Positions 1 through 7,356 are shown, numbered from the stretch's first letter. The stretch: DNA of 16,765 nt from Methanosarcinaceae archaeon UBA470 (GCA_002508425.1 DAKU01000112.1:1-16765); one strand, 5' to 3'. A program made the numbers and translations. Notes: generated by a model not told the origin, from the letters alone.

Positions 1-1658
1 TTGTGAATGTTGCATGCATAGGCCTCGCAAAGAAAGAAAACATAGTAACAGCAATATCTCAGTGTGCCGGCAATAAAATGGTCCTCATGGGATCTACAAC
101 TGGAAGGGACGGCCTGGGCGGTGCATCTTTTGCTTCCAGAGACCTATCCGAAAGCTCCGAAGCAGAAGACAGACCAAGCATCCAGATAGGAGACCCGTTC
201 ACTGAAAAACTGCTTATTGAAGCTACTTTGGAAGTAGTGGAAAGTGGATATGCGAAATCCTGCAGAGACCTCGGTGCAGCAGGCCTTGCCGGAGCCAGCT
301 CCGAGATGGCATCCAAAGGAAATCTTGGAATGCATATAATCGCTGATAAGGTTATACTCAGAGAAAAAGGCATGGTACCATATGAGATCCTTATTGCAGA
401 ATCTCAGGAACGTATGCTGTTCGAAGTAGAACCACATAACGTGGATGCTGTACTGGCCATCGCCAAGAAATATGATCTCAACGCCAGTATGATAGGAGAG
501 CTCACTGAAAGATTATACTACACCGTAGAGTTCAAGGGCGAGATTGTTGCAGACATTCCAATCAAATTGCTTGCCGAAGGTGCCCCTACCTGCGAAATGC
601 CTGCCAGTGCACCAGCTGAGAGAACTGCATGGGAAAAAACAAAGATGCCAGCTGATCTGAGGCAGACACTTCTTGAAGTACTTTCCTCCCACAACGTGGC
701 ATCAAAGGAATGGATATACAGACAATATGATCACGAAGTGCAGATAAGGACCACAGTAAAACCCGGTGACGATGCTTCGGTATTACGCATAGATGGGGAC
801 AAGGGAATAATACTCTCCTGTGGCTGTAACCCCAGGCATACCATGCTGGACCCCTACCAGGGAGGAAAGGGTACTGTATACGAAAATGCAATGAACATTG
901 CAGTAAAAGGGGGCAAAGGACTGGCTCTTGTGGACTGTCTCAATTTTGGCAACCCCCAAAGGCCAGATATATACTGGTACTTAAAAAATGCCATACTTGG
1001 ATTAGGTGATGGTTCAAGAGAATTGCAGATACCTGTGGTAGGCGGAAATGTATCACTTTATAATGAAAGTGACGAATTTGATACAGCAATTCTCCCCACT
1101 CCATCCATAGGTGTTGTGGGAACAACAAATAATGTTGCAGGCACACCCCTGTCTTCCTTTGCAAATAAGGGAGACACAATAATTCTTGTCGGAGAGACAC
1201 GGGATGAGCTTGGTGGCTCAGAATATTATAGCCTGATAGATAAGAAGATGGATGGCAATGCCCCTAAGGTACCTGAGAATGCTACACAAATAGTGGACTC
1301 TGTGATAAAGGCAGTTAGTACAGGAAAGGTCACGTCCTCCCATGATGTTTCACTCGGCGGATTAGGAGTCGCACTGTCTGAGATGTGCCCCTGCATAGGA
1401 GCAAATGTGGACCTCAGCAAAGCATGTGATGGTCTAAGAGCAGACGATGCACTATTTTCAGAATCCTATCTAAGAGCCATTCTTGCCACCTCTGAACCAA
1501 AATTGATAGAGGAAGCACTGCAGGGAGTTCCATATACCATAATAGGTACTGTGGGCGGCGATAAGTTAATGATAAAACTGGCCGAGACCTCCATTGAACT
1601 CTCACTTTCCGAGATTTACATGGCAAGGAGCAGCCTCACCAGGCAAATGATGGAATGA
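1..1658 (+). CDS. purL: Phosphoribosylformylglycinamidine synthase subunit PurL (5'-truncated)
   Basis: PurL is the large synthetase subunit that converts formylglycinamide ribonucleotide to formylglycinamidine ribonucleotide with ATP, in step 4 of purine synthesis; in archaea it works with PurQ (glutaminase) and PurS. The frame is open to the left edge, and about 551 residues are visible of a family length near 715, so roughly the first quarter is outside the window. The GTG at position 3 is an internal valine (VNVACIGL), not a start. Visible family motifs are GSTTGRDGLGGASFASRDL near visible residues 30-48, a glycine-rich GGKGTVYENAMNIAVKGGKG block, and PVVGGNVSLYNES in the second half, matching the tandem AIRS-like domains. 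It ends at TGA 1656-1658 and converges with the next gene. No frameshift was seen. Confidence 0.96.
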   Translation, partial: VNVACIGLAKKENIVTAISQCAGNKMVLMGSTTGRDGLGGASFASRDLSESSEAEDRPSIQIGDPFTEKLLIEATLEVVESGYAKSCRDLGAAGLAGASSEMASKGNLGMHIIADKVILREKGMVPYEILIAESQERMLFEVEPHNVDAVLAIAKKYDLNASMIGELTERLYYTVEFKGEIVADIPIKLLAEGAPTCEMPASAPAERTAWEKTKMPADLRQTLLEVLSSHNVASKEWIYRQYDHEVQIRTTVKPGDDASVLRIDGDKGIILSCGCNPRHTMLDPYQGGKGTVYENAMNIAVKGGKGLALVDCLNFGNPQRPDIYWYLKNAILGLGDGSRELQIPVVGGNVSLYNESDEFDTAILPTPSIGVVGTTNNVAGTPLSSFANKGDTIILVGETRDELGGSEYYSLIDKKMDGNAPKVPENATQIVDSVIKAVSTGKVTSSHDVSLGGLGVALSEMCPCIGANVDLSKACDGLRADDALFSESYLRAILATSEPKLIEEALQGVPYTIIGTVGGDKLMIKLAETSIELSLSEIYMARSSLTRQMME

Positions 1659-1670
1659 AAAGAAGAAAAC

Positions 1671-1691
1671 ATCAGATCTTACAGATCTGAT
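1671..1691. terminator. Bidirectional hairpin between convergent genes
   Basis: A perfect 9-bp inverted repeat (ATCAGATCT and AGATCTGAT, 3-nt loop TAC) lies between the purL stop and the stop of the minus-strand DUF378 gene. On the plus strand a T-rich run follows (CACTTTTATTTCTT); on the minus strand the hairpin is followed by GTTTTCTTCTTTTC. The position and symmetry suggest it ends transcription from both sides. It could instead stabilise mRNA 3' ends. Confidence 0.6.
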
Positions 1692-1696
1692 CACTT

Positions 1697-1894
1697 TTAT
1701 TTCTTGGTTGCATAATAGATCATATACAATGCAGACAGACCTACAAGGATGTAAACTATCCTTGCTATGATGCTGTAGCCGAATATAAGTGCCACCAGGT
1801 TCAAATCTGGAGATATTCCGAAGAGTCCCCAGTTAAGGCCTCCGATGATAACGAGCACTAATGTTATCCAGTCTAACGTACTTTTCTCTGCCAA
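1697..1894 (-). CDS. DUF378 family small membrane protein
   Basis: A 65-residue protein with two hydrophobic segments (about residues 8-28 and 33-60) and the conserved GGLNWGLFGI motif at residues 18-27, typical of the DUF378 (COG2155) family found in bacteria and archaea. The function of the family is unknown. The start chosen is TTG at 1892-1894, preceded by a Shine-Dalgarno-like GGGGTGAG. The frame is open further upstream to 1972, but that extension would cross the likely TATA box (1939-1947) and is not part of the family. This gives a length of 65, which fits the family. It converges with purL and is monocistronic as far as can be seen. Confidence 0.82.
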   Translation of the reverse strand: MAEKSTLDWITLVLVIIGGLNWGLFGISPDLNLVALIFGYSIIARIVYILVGLSALYMIYYATKK

Positions 1895-1938
1895 AAACTC
1901 ACCCCCATGGCTTTGGTCAATATGAATATGTATACCAA

Positions 1939-1947
1939 AATATATAA
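1939..1947 (-). promoter_or_regulatory. TATA box for the DUF378 gene
   Basis: The minus strand reads TTATATATT here, flanked by GC and TTGG. Counting about 25 bp downstream places transcription start near 1918, giving a leader of about 24 nt that contains the GGGGTGAG ribosome site of the TTG start. This supports the short gene model. Confidence 0.55.
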
Positions 1948-2072
1948 GCAATACGACTGTCAAAATAAACAAGGTGGCAGAAAATGCTTTTTAGGAAAAC
2001 TTAAAGTTAAATTAGATTAGTGAATGTAAAATGTGATGATAAGCTCAAGTTTATAGCCCGGATACCGGTGCA

Positions 2073-2101
2073 TTTATTTTTATGCATTAGATAAAAATAA
2101 A
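2073..2101. promoter_or_regulatory. 11-bp perfect AT-rich palindrome in the cdc48 upstream region
   Basis: TTTATTTTTAT (2073-2083) and ATAAAAATAAA (2091-2101) are exact reverse complements around a 7-nt spacer, GCATTAG. The element lies 47 bp before the cdc48 start. It could be an operator, or part of it could serve as the TATA element (start then near 2100, leaving a leader of about 45 nt that contains the AGGATGA ribosome site at 2137-2143). CTATAATC at 2105-2112 is another TATA candidate. The region 1895-2147 has no gene; besides this element it holds only the divergent promoters and CCGGATACCGG at 2058-2068. Confidence 0.5.
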
Positions 2102-2147
2102 TACCTATAATCGGACTATATATGAGATTCAATTACAGGATGACATT

Positions 2148-4385
2148 ATGGACGAAGTACAAATCAAGGTTGAAAAAGCCCATCCGAACGATTTCGGACG
2201 CGGTATCATTCGTCTGGATCCCAGCACTCTCCTGAGCTTACAGCTCTCTCCCGGGGATATTGTAGAAATAACCGGCAAGAGGAGGACATGCGCCAAAGTG
2301 TGGAGAGCAGACCGTCAGGACTGGGGACAGGGCATTGTCAGGATAGATGGCTTCATCCGCCAAAATGCAGGAGTGGGCATCGGAGAAAGAGTAACGATCA
2401 AAAGAGCGGAATTCGAACCTGCTACAAGTTTAGTACTGGCGCCTCCGGAAGGAGTGGTGATGGAGTATGGCGATCATATTAAAGAGATTATAAAACGGAA
2501 CATATTAAAGAGGCCTTTTGTGGTGGGTGACGTGATACCCATCATTAGTTCCATGACACAGCCCATGGCAAGTCAGTCCTCTGGGGGGCAAGCAATACCC
2601 CTTATAGCTGTTGAGGCTGAGCCTCACGATTCTGTACTCATAGTCAATGACACCACCGAAATAGAACTGCGCCAGAAACCGGTTAGAGGATATGAAAGCG
2701 CAGCAAGGGGCATTACCTATGAGGATATAGGTGGACTCGGGGATGAGATACAGAGAGTGAGAGAAATGATAGAACTGCCTCTCAAACATCCTGAGCTCTT
2801 CCAGCGGTTAAATATAGAACCTCCAAAGGGAATTATATTATACGGACCTCCGGGAACCGGAAAAACCCTTATAGCCAAGGCAGTAGCAAACGAATCTAGA
2901 GCAAATTTCCTCTACATTGCAGGCCCTGAGATCATGGGGAAATACTATGGTGAAAGTGAAGAGCGCATCCGTAAGATATTCGAAGAGGCTGAAGAGGATG
3001 CACCATCCATAGTATTCATTGATGAGATAGACTCCATTGCTCCAAAAAGACAGAACGTTACAGGAGAAGTAGAACGCCGTGTAGTAGCCCAATTACTCAC
3101 CATGATGGATGGCCTGGAAGAACGTGGACAGGTAGTGGTGATAGGGGCCACCAACCGGTTGGATGCTATTGATCCTGCACTGCGCAGGCCAGGAAGGTTT
3201 GACAGAGAAATAGAGATAGGCGTTCCTGATGCTAAAGGGCGGTTGGAGATCCTGCAGATCCATACACGCGGTGTGCCACTTGGCAGCGATGTGGATGAGA
3301 AATACCTGGAAGAGATAGCCAAGAATACACAGGCATTTGTAGGTGCTGACCTGCTGGCCCTTGTACAGGAAGCTGCCATGAGGGCTTTAAGAAGAGTGTT
3401 GCCGGATATAAACCTTGATGACGAGATGATCCCGCAGGAGAAACTTGAGCAAATAGTGTTGACAAGATCTGATTTTGAGAACGCCTCAAGAGAAATAGGG
3501 CCTTCTGCAATGCGTGAAGTACTTGTGGAGATACCATCTGTGAAATGGGATGATGTTGGGGGATTGGACAACGTCAAACAGGAGATCATAGAGGCTGTAG
3601 AATGGCCTATCACAAAACCTGAGAAGTTCGTGCAGATGGGTATAAAACCTCCCAAAGGAATCTTACTGTTTGGACCTCCGGGTACCGGTAAAACCCTTGT
3701 GGCCCAGGCTGTTGCTAATGAATCCAATGCTAATTTCATAAGCATTAAAGGACCTGAGATGCTCTCCAAATGGGTAGGAGAATCAGAACGTGCTATAAGG
3801 GAGATATTCAAGAAAGCAAGACAAGTGGCCCCTTGTGTGGTATTCTTTGACGAAATAGATTCAATTGCATCTGCAAGAAGTTCCATGTCAGAGGATGCGA
3901 AGGCCTCTGAAAGGGTGGTAAACCAATTGCTTACTGAACTTGACGGCCTAGAAGCCCTAAAAGAAATAGTTGTCATTGCTGCCACCAATAGGCCTGACAT
4001 GATAGATCCTGCTTTGCTGCGTGCAGGAAGGTTTGACAGGCTGGTGCTTGTCGGCCAGTCTACAAGAGAAGGAAGAAGAAATATCTTCCATATACACACC
4101 AGAAATATACCTCTTGCAAGCAACGTATCTATTGATGAGCTTGCGGACATTACCGAAGGATACGTCGGCGCTGATATCGAAGCAGTATGCAGGGAAGCTG
4201 TGATGCTTGCTCTTAGAGAGAACTTTGATGTAGAGAAAATAGATATAAAGTATTTCAGGGAAGCAATGAACAAGGTAAGACCTACGCTTTCTGAGAACCT
4301 TATGGGATACTATAAGAAGATACAGGAGCATTTCAAGGGCGGGATGCCGAAAGAAGAAACAAGCTCTTATATAGGATACAGATAA
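2148..4385 (+). CDS. cdc48: Cdc48/VAT-type AAA+ ATPase (p97 homologue)
   Basis: A 745-residue cytoplasmic double-ring AAA+ unfoldase of the archaeal VAT/p97 family, which uses ATP to pull proteins apart and can feed the 20S proteasome. The N domain (about residues 1-185: double-psi barrel plus second subdomain) is followed by D1 and D2. D1 has Walker A GPPGTGKT at 233-240 and Walker B VFIDEID at 289-295; D2 has Walker A at 509-516 and Walker B VFFDEID with D568 and E569. The arginine-finger segments RRPGRFDRE and RAGRFDRL are present in D1 and D2. The length is normal for the family. The C-terminus ends in IGYR, with a penultimate tyrosine as in proteasome-docking HbYX tails, though the preceding residue is glycine. 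The start ATG has AGGATGA four bases upstream. The PRC-barrel gene follows 33 bp later. Confidence 0.97.
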   Translation: MDEVQIKVEKAHPNDFGRGIIRLDPSTLLSLQLSPGDIVEITGKRRTCAKVWRADRQDWGQGIVRIDGFIRQNAGVGIGERVTIKRAEFEPATSLVLAPPEGVVMEYGDHIKEIIKRNILKRPFVVGDVIPIISSMTQPMASQSSGGQAIPLIAVEAEPHDSVLIVNDTTEIELRQKPVRGYESAARGITYEDIGGLGDEIQRVREMIELPLKHPELFQRLNIEPPKGIILYGPPGTGKTLIAKAVANESRANFLYIAGPEIMGKYYGESEERIRKIFEEAEEDAPSIVFIDEIDSIAPKRQNVTGEVERRVVAQLLTMMDGLEERGQVVVIGATNRLDAIDPALRRPGRFDREIEIGVPDAKGRLEILQIHTRGVPLGSDVDEKYLEEIAKNTQAFVGADLLALVQEAAMRALRRVLPDINLDDEMIPQEKLEQIVLTRSDFENASREIGPSAMREVLVEIPSVKWDDVGGLDNVKQEIIEAVEWPITKPEKFVQMGIKPPKGILLFGPPGTGKTLVAQAVANESNANFISIKGPEMLSKWVGESERAIREIFKKARQVAPCVVFFDEIDSIASARSSMSEDAKASERVVNQLLTELDGLEALKEIVVIAATNRPDMIDPALLRAGRFDRLVLVGQSTREGRRNIFHIHTRNIPLASNVSIDELADITEGYVGADIEAVCREAVMLALRENFDVEKIDIKYFREAMNKVRPTLSENLMGYYKKIQEHFKGGMPKEETSSYIGYR

Positions 4386-4418
4386 ATATATGAAAAGTTT
4401 AGATTTAGGGTGAATTAC

Positions 4419-4682
4419 ATGACGAAGGTATTTGCTAAGAACCTCTCCAGCAAACAGGTAATGGCTACGGATGGCACTGAACTGGGTGTGCTCTTCAACA
4501 TAGTCATGGATGGGAAAACAGGAGACCTTATAGATCTTATAGTCAAGCCAGACATGAGCCTTGACACTTCAAAGTACAGGACAGATGACCAGTACATTCT
4601 CCTTCCATTTACTTCTGTAAGAGCCATTAAAGACTACATAGTAGTAGATAAAAATGTTGCATTAGGCAAGCCTGTTGAATAA
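4419..4682 (+). CDS. PRC-barrel domain protein
   Basis: An 87-residue single-domain protein of the PRC-barrel family (photosynthetic reaction centre H-subunit / RimM C-terminal fold). Archaeal stand-alone members are common and mostly uncharacterised; some related small ones associate with CdvB or ribosome functions in other lineages, but nothing here shows which role applies. Visible features are the KQVMATDGTELGVLFNIVMD strand pattern and the later YILLPFTSVRAIKDYIVV strands. ATG 4419 is chosen because AGGGTGA at 4406-4412 is placed correctly for it; the in-frame GTG at 4410 lies inside that ribosome site. It is 33 bp downstream of cdc48, so it is probably co-transcribed, although AAATATAT at 4384-4391 could also be a promoter element. 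A stem-loop overlaps its 3' end. Confidence 0.88.
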   Translation: MTKVFAKNLSSKQVMATDGTELGVLFNIVMDGKTGDLIDLIVKPDMSLDTSKYRTDDQYILLPFTSVRAIKDYIVVDKNVALGKPVE

Positions 4683-4708
4683 ACGGCTTTTGCCTATTCT
4701 GTTTTTTT
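4664..4708 (+). terminator. Stem-loop plus T-tract terminator after the PRC-barrel gene
   Basis: AGGCAAGCC (4664-4672) pairs with GGC (4685-4687) and TTGCCT (4690-4695), with a two-T bulge and a 12-nt loop; T7 follows at 4702-4708. The left arm lies inside the last codons of the PRC-barrel gene, and the T-tract runs into the stop codon of the convergent phosphatase gene. It is likely to end the cdc48 unit. Confidence 0.65.
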
Positions 4709-5387
4709 AGATCAAGCGATGTTCTTGAAGGTAGCTTATGCCTTCAGCAGTGCCGGCCCCATAAGATGAAGAAGCGGTAAAATCGGCAAGTTGCTTCAAT
4801 TCCATATCAGCATTGCCTACAGCTATGCTGAAACCTGCCACTTCAAGCATTTCTATATCATTTACAGAATCACCTATGGCAACAAAATCTTTTGGCTCAA
4901 TACCCATCAACTCTGCAACTTTGATGAGGCCAGTGCCTTTGCTAACTTCTCGGCTCTTTATATGAATAGCAAAATGCGTGTCAATAATCTCTACGTTAAA
5001 ACCATAATCGTAAAGGATTTGCTTGGCAAGTTCTACATCAAAGTTCCTTCTAAGTACTATCTCAGTCTTACGATGCTCAGAATCCAGTTTAATTAGCTCA
5101 AACTTTTCTGATAACAAATCAAAAGCTCTTTGACATTCTTTAACAGATTCAGACATAATAGGGACTGTATCAAAACCAGGAGACACGATGCCACCATTTT
5201 CGGCTATCACAATCCCACCCACGCCTATGAGTCTTGCAGCAGCATGTGCGTAACAAAGGATATTGCCTGTGGACAGCACCACAGGCACATTAAGAGAACG
5301 GAGACTTTCAATTGCTACCATATCAAGTCTTCTGTCCATGGAAGTGATTGTACCGTCAATATCAACTGCAATGGCTTTAAATTTCAT
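4707..5387 (-). CDS. pgp: Phosphoglycolate phosphatase, archaeal HAD type
   Basis: A 226-residue HAD-superfamily (Cof/IIB-type cap) phosphatase matching the archaeal phosphoglycolate phosphatase family, which hydrolyses 2-phosphoglycolate to glycolate. Catalytic motifs: DIDGT with nucleophile D9 and acid/base D11, motif II LSTGN at 38-42, lysine K150 in VSKGTG, and metal-binding GDSVND at 172-177. The length is normal. The start ATG at 5387 has no ribosome site, but a TATA-like element lies about 25 bp upstream, so the transcript may be leaderless. It lies 37 bp downstream of radA on the same strand, so read-through from radA is also possible. Close HAD relatives such as sucrose- or mannosyl-phosphate phosphatases are the alternatives, so the exact substrate is an inference from family resemblance. 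Confidence 0.88.
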   Translation of the reverse strand: MKFKAIAVDIDGTITSMDRRLDMVAIESLRSLNVPVVLSTGNILCYAHAAARLIGVGGIVIAENGGIVSPGFDTVPIMSESVKECQRAFDLLSEKFELIKLDSEHRKTEIVLRRNFDVELAKQILYDYGFNVEIIDTHFAIHIKSREVSKGTGLIKVAELMGIEPKDFVAIGDSVNDIEMLEVAGFSIAVGNADMELKQLADFTASSSYGAGTAEGISYLQEHRLI

Positions 5388-5407
5388 ACAGGTTAATCAG
5401 AAAAAAA

Positions 5408-5417
5408 GTTTAAAAAC
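5408..5417 (-). promoter_or_regulatory. TATA-like element for the phosphatase gene
   Basis: The minus strand reads GTTTTTAAAC-like sequence centred about 25 bp before the ATG at 5387. No Shine-Dalgarno sequence is present, so a leaderless transcript is the simplest reading. It lies in the 37-bp gap after the radA stop. Confidence 0.45.
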
Positions 5418-5424
5418 CTGCTGT

Positions 5425-6402
5425 TCAAGGATCACGCAGGCCGGCTGTAGTAACTGAGATCACTGCCTCAGCATCAGGAAGGTTAGGTGCATCCACAAGC
5501 TTGACTATCCTTTTGTCACCTTTGGATTTACGCATATATAACCTAAATGTAGAAGTATGGCCGAGTATGTGCCCTCCTATGGGCTTTGTTGGATCCCCAA
5601 AGAAGGCATCCGGTTTTGCCATGACCTGATTTGTCACCAAGACCACAGCGTTGTTGAGGTCACCGAATCTCTGGATGTCGTGGAGGTGTTTGTTGAGCTT
5701 TTGCTGCCTGTCAGCAAGGGTCCCACGCCCTATGTACTCAGCCCTGAAATGTGCTGTCAAGGAGTCAACTATGAGTAGTTTCACTGGTTTGTCAGAATCT
5801 TTGAGCTGGTTAGCAAGTTCCGATGCTGCATCCACGAGCAGGATCTGATGGTTTGAGTTGTATGCCCTTGCCACATGTATATGCTTGAGGAATTCTTCTA
5901 CATCATAGTCTTCACCGTATAACTCTGAAAGGCCATCTACCATCTGCTTTATCCTCTCTGGCCTGAAAGTGTTCTCGGTATCTATCATTACCACAGAGCC
6001 ATCCAGTCCTCCTTTTTCACGGGGTAACTGTACATTGACAGCTAACTGGTGAGCAACTTGAGTCTTACCTGACCCAAATTCGCCATATACTTCAGTTATG
6101 GCCTGGGAGTCTATTCCTCCTCCCATGATCTCATTGAACTCTTTGCAACCTGTTGAGAGCTTACCTACCAGTTTCCTGCGTTCCATTACTACATCACCTG
6201 TCTCAAAACCACCTATGTCAGCAGCTTTACGAGCTGCCTGGATGATCTTAGATGCTGTGGACTCACCTATATCAGCAGTAGCCGCAAGTTCTGCGGGAGA
6301 AGATACAGCAATGGCCTCTACCGTTGAAAAGCCTGCTTCTATGAGTTTTTGGGCTGTTGCGGGACCGACATGGTCCAGATCCTCAAGTAGTATTTCTGAC
6401 AC
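5425..6402 (-). CDS. radA: DNA repair and recombination protein RadA
   Basis: The archaeal RecA/Rad51-family recombinase, which forms filaments on single-stranded DNA and catalyses strand exchange. The N-terminal helix-hairpin-helix domain (about residues 1-60) contains HVGPATAQKL; the linker carries GFETGD (65-70, the polymerisation-motif region). The ATPase core has Walker A GEFGSGKT at 107-114, IDTENTFRPER at 140-150, Walker B LLIVDS at 209-214, and the DNA-binding loop region ending ATNQ-like VTNQVMAKPDAFFGD. GTG 6400-6402 is chosen as start because AAAGGAGT lies 8 bases upstream and it gives 325 residues, the usual Methanosarcinales length; the in-frame ATG at 6429 would add nine residues but has no ribosome site. 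Phosphoglycolate phosphatase follows after 22 intergenic-like and promoter bases (37 bp in all). Confidence 0.97.
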   Translation of the reverse strand: MSEILLEDLDHVGPATAQKLIEAGFSTVEAIAVSSPAELAATADIGESTASKIIQAARKAADIGGFETGDVVMERRKLVGKLSTGCKEFNEIMGGGIDSQAITEVYGEFGSGKTQVAHQLAVNVQLPREKGGLDGSVVMIDTENTFRPERIKQMVDGLSELYGEDYDVEEFLKHIHVARAYNSNHQILLVDAASELANQLKDSDKPVKLLIVDSLTAHFRAEYIGRGTLADRQQKLNKHLHDIQRFGDLNNAVVLVTNQVMAKPDAFFGDPTKPIGGHILGHTSTFRLYMRKSKGDKRIVKLVDAPNLPDAEAVISVTTAGLRDP

Positions 6403-6420
6403 TTTTAAAGACTCCTTTGT

Positions 6421-6446
6421 GGTGCACATGTTAACTTCCGGTGCAC
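6421..6446 (-). promoter_or_regulatory. Repeated GGTGCAC element in the radA leader
   Basis: GGTGCAC occurs at 6421-6427 and 6440-6446, 19 bp start to start. The core GTGCAC is its own reverse complement, so the pair can act as two protein half-sites about two helical turns apart, or fold in the mRNA as a 6-bp hairpin with a 13-nt loop that ends three bases before the radA ribosome site (6411-6418). It lies just downstream of the transcription start expected from the TATA box. Confidence 0.4.
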
Positions 6447-6472
6447 AATTCGATGAATTATTGATCTTTAGG

Positions 6473-6481
6473 CTATATATA
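6473..6481 (-). promoter_or_regulatory. TATA box for radA
   Basis: The minus strand reads TATATATAG preceded by ATG. It predicts transcription start near 6450 and a leader of about 48 nt that includes the GGTGCAC pair and the AAAGGAGT ribosome site. It is the only strong TATA match in the 170-bp gap between radA and the upstream membrane gene. Confidence 0.6.
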
Positions 6482-6572
6482 CATGAAGAGAGCGGGGTGA
6501 AAGTAATAATTGACACATGACTAATTCATGGAATCAAATGGATCAGCAAAGTACCCTGACCAGAGACAAAAA

Positions 6573-7208
6573 TTATTCTATTTCATAGTGAATACCAGAC
6601 CATGTCAAAGATAGGCCAAAAAAGAATATTCCGAGTATATATAAAAGTCCAAAATTCTCCCTTAATGATACTGTGCCTACATATTTGTATCTCGCTAACA
6701 AATCAGCTATAGTGAAAATAACAACGCAAGCAAGTGTGAATAATGAAACTCTAAACGGGATAGACATTTTGTTTCTTTTATTTTCGGGTAATGATATAGT
6801 AAATAGCAACATCGAAAAACAATAGACTATTGAGACAGAATACTTAAAAAAATTGTTTGAGAGAAAATCCGAGATCTCAACATAACTTGCAATGAAAGAT
6901 GTATCATAAAATGGCCCTAATATGTTGTTATCACGATTCAATGTGATCAATACTATCGTAAATAACAGGGGTACTCCCCAATACCATCTTGAGGAGATCT
7001 TCTTTATATGATTCAAAAATAGCAAAAGCCCAACTGTAGGGATAAAAAAAGAGAACAAATACAAACTGAATATGTATATGCTATCAACAGTCTGAGGCTT
7101 AAAATAAGAAGGGGGGATTGGTATAAGTGCCAAGACCCACATCGCTAAGAAAGTGGACGATATTGGGATCAGGTAAATACCAGGTATTTTGATTGGTATT
7201 TTATCCAT
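6573..7208 (-). CDS. Unidentified six-helix membrane protein
   Basis: A 211-residue protein I do not recognise. It has six hydrophobic stretches fit to be transmembrane helices (about residues 11-31, 44-66, 76-92, 121-140, 151-171 and 186-205), short charged loops, and no obvious catalytic or metal-binding motif. Some aromatic residues are conserved-looking at helix ends (SRWYWGVP at 73-80, WSGIHYE near the C-terminus). Its codon use is visibly more AT-rich than that of radA or coaD on either side, and both flanks are AT-rich, which suggests an accessory or acquired gene. The start ATG at 7208 has GAGG nine bases upstream. It stands alone, with the radA promoter downstream and a divergent coaD promoter upstream. 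Its overall look resembles histidine-kinase N-terminal membrane domains, but no kinase domain follows. Confidence 0.7.
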   Translation of the reverse strand: MDKIPIKIPGIYLIPISSTFLAMWVLALIPIPPSYFKPQTVDSIYIFSLYLFSFFIPTVGLLLFLNHIKKISSRWYWGVPLLFTIVLITLNRDNNILGPFYDTSFIASYVEISDFLSNNFFKYSVSIVYCFSMLLFTISLPENKRNKMSIPFRVSLFTLACVVIFTIADLLARYKYVGTVSLRENFGLLYILGIFFFGLSLTWSGIHYEIE

Positions 7209-7231
7209 TACTAATGCCTCTTTGTCAATAA

Positions 7232-7255
7232 ATATCTAAAAATGCAATTAGATAT
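7232..7255. repeat. Perfect 8-bp inverted repeat upstream of the membrane protein gene
   Basis: ATATCTAA (7232-7239) and TTAGATAT (7248-7255) are exact reverse complements around an 8-nt spacer. The element is 24-47 bp upstream of the minus-strand ATG at 7208 and next to a TATA-like AAATATTAATC on the minus strand (about 7257-7267), so it would sit over the expected transcription start. That is a typical repressor position, but no regulator is implied by the sequence. Confidence 0.4.
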
Positions 7256-7344
7256 GAGATTAATATTTGCCTAAGGTAATATACTTTACTAATTACTAAC
7301 TAAGTTTACAGTTAGAACACCCTAGCATATTCGGGCAAACATTT

Positions 7345-7356
7345 ATTTTATAAAAT
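7345..7356 (+). promoter_or_regulatory. coaD: TATA box for coaD (leaderless)
   Basis: ATTTTATAAAAT is a 12-bp perfect palindrome centred about 23 bp before the coaD ATG at 7373. No ribosome site lies between them, so transcription probably starts at or next to the ATG. Confidence 0.55.

Noticed and set aside
2945..4273. A 442-codon open frame on the minus strand inside cdc48
   Set aside because: It is antisense to a fully convincing AAA+ ATPase and its serine/leucine-rich translation is the mirror of that coding sequence; no family resemblance.
6403..6516. Longer radA start at 6516 or 6429
   Set aside because: The extension to 6516 would lie upstream of the TATA box; the ATG at 6429 lacks a ribosome site, while GTG 6402 has AAAGGAGT at the right spacing and gives the family length.
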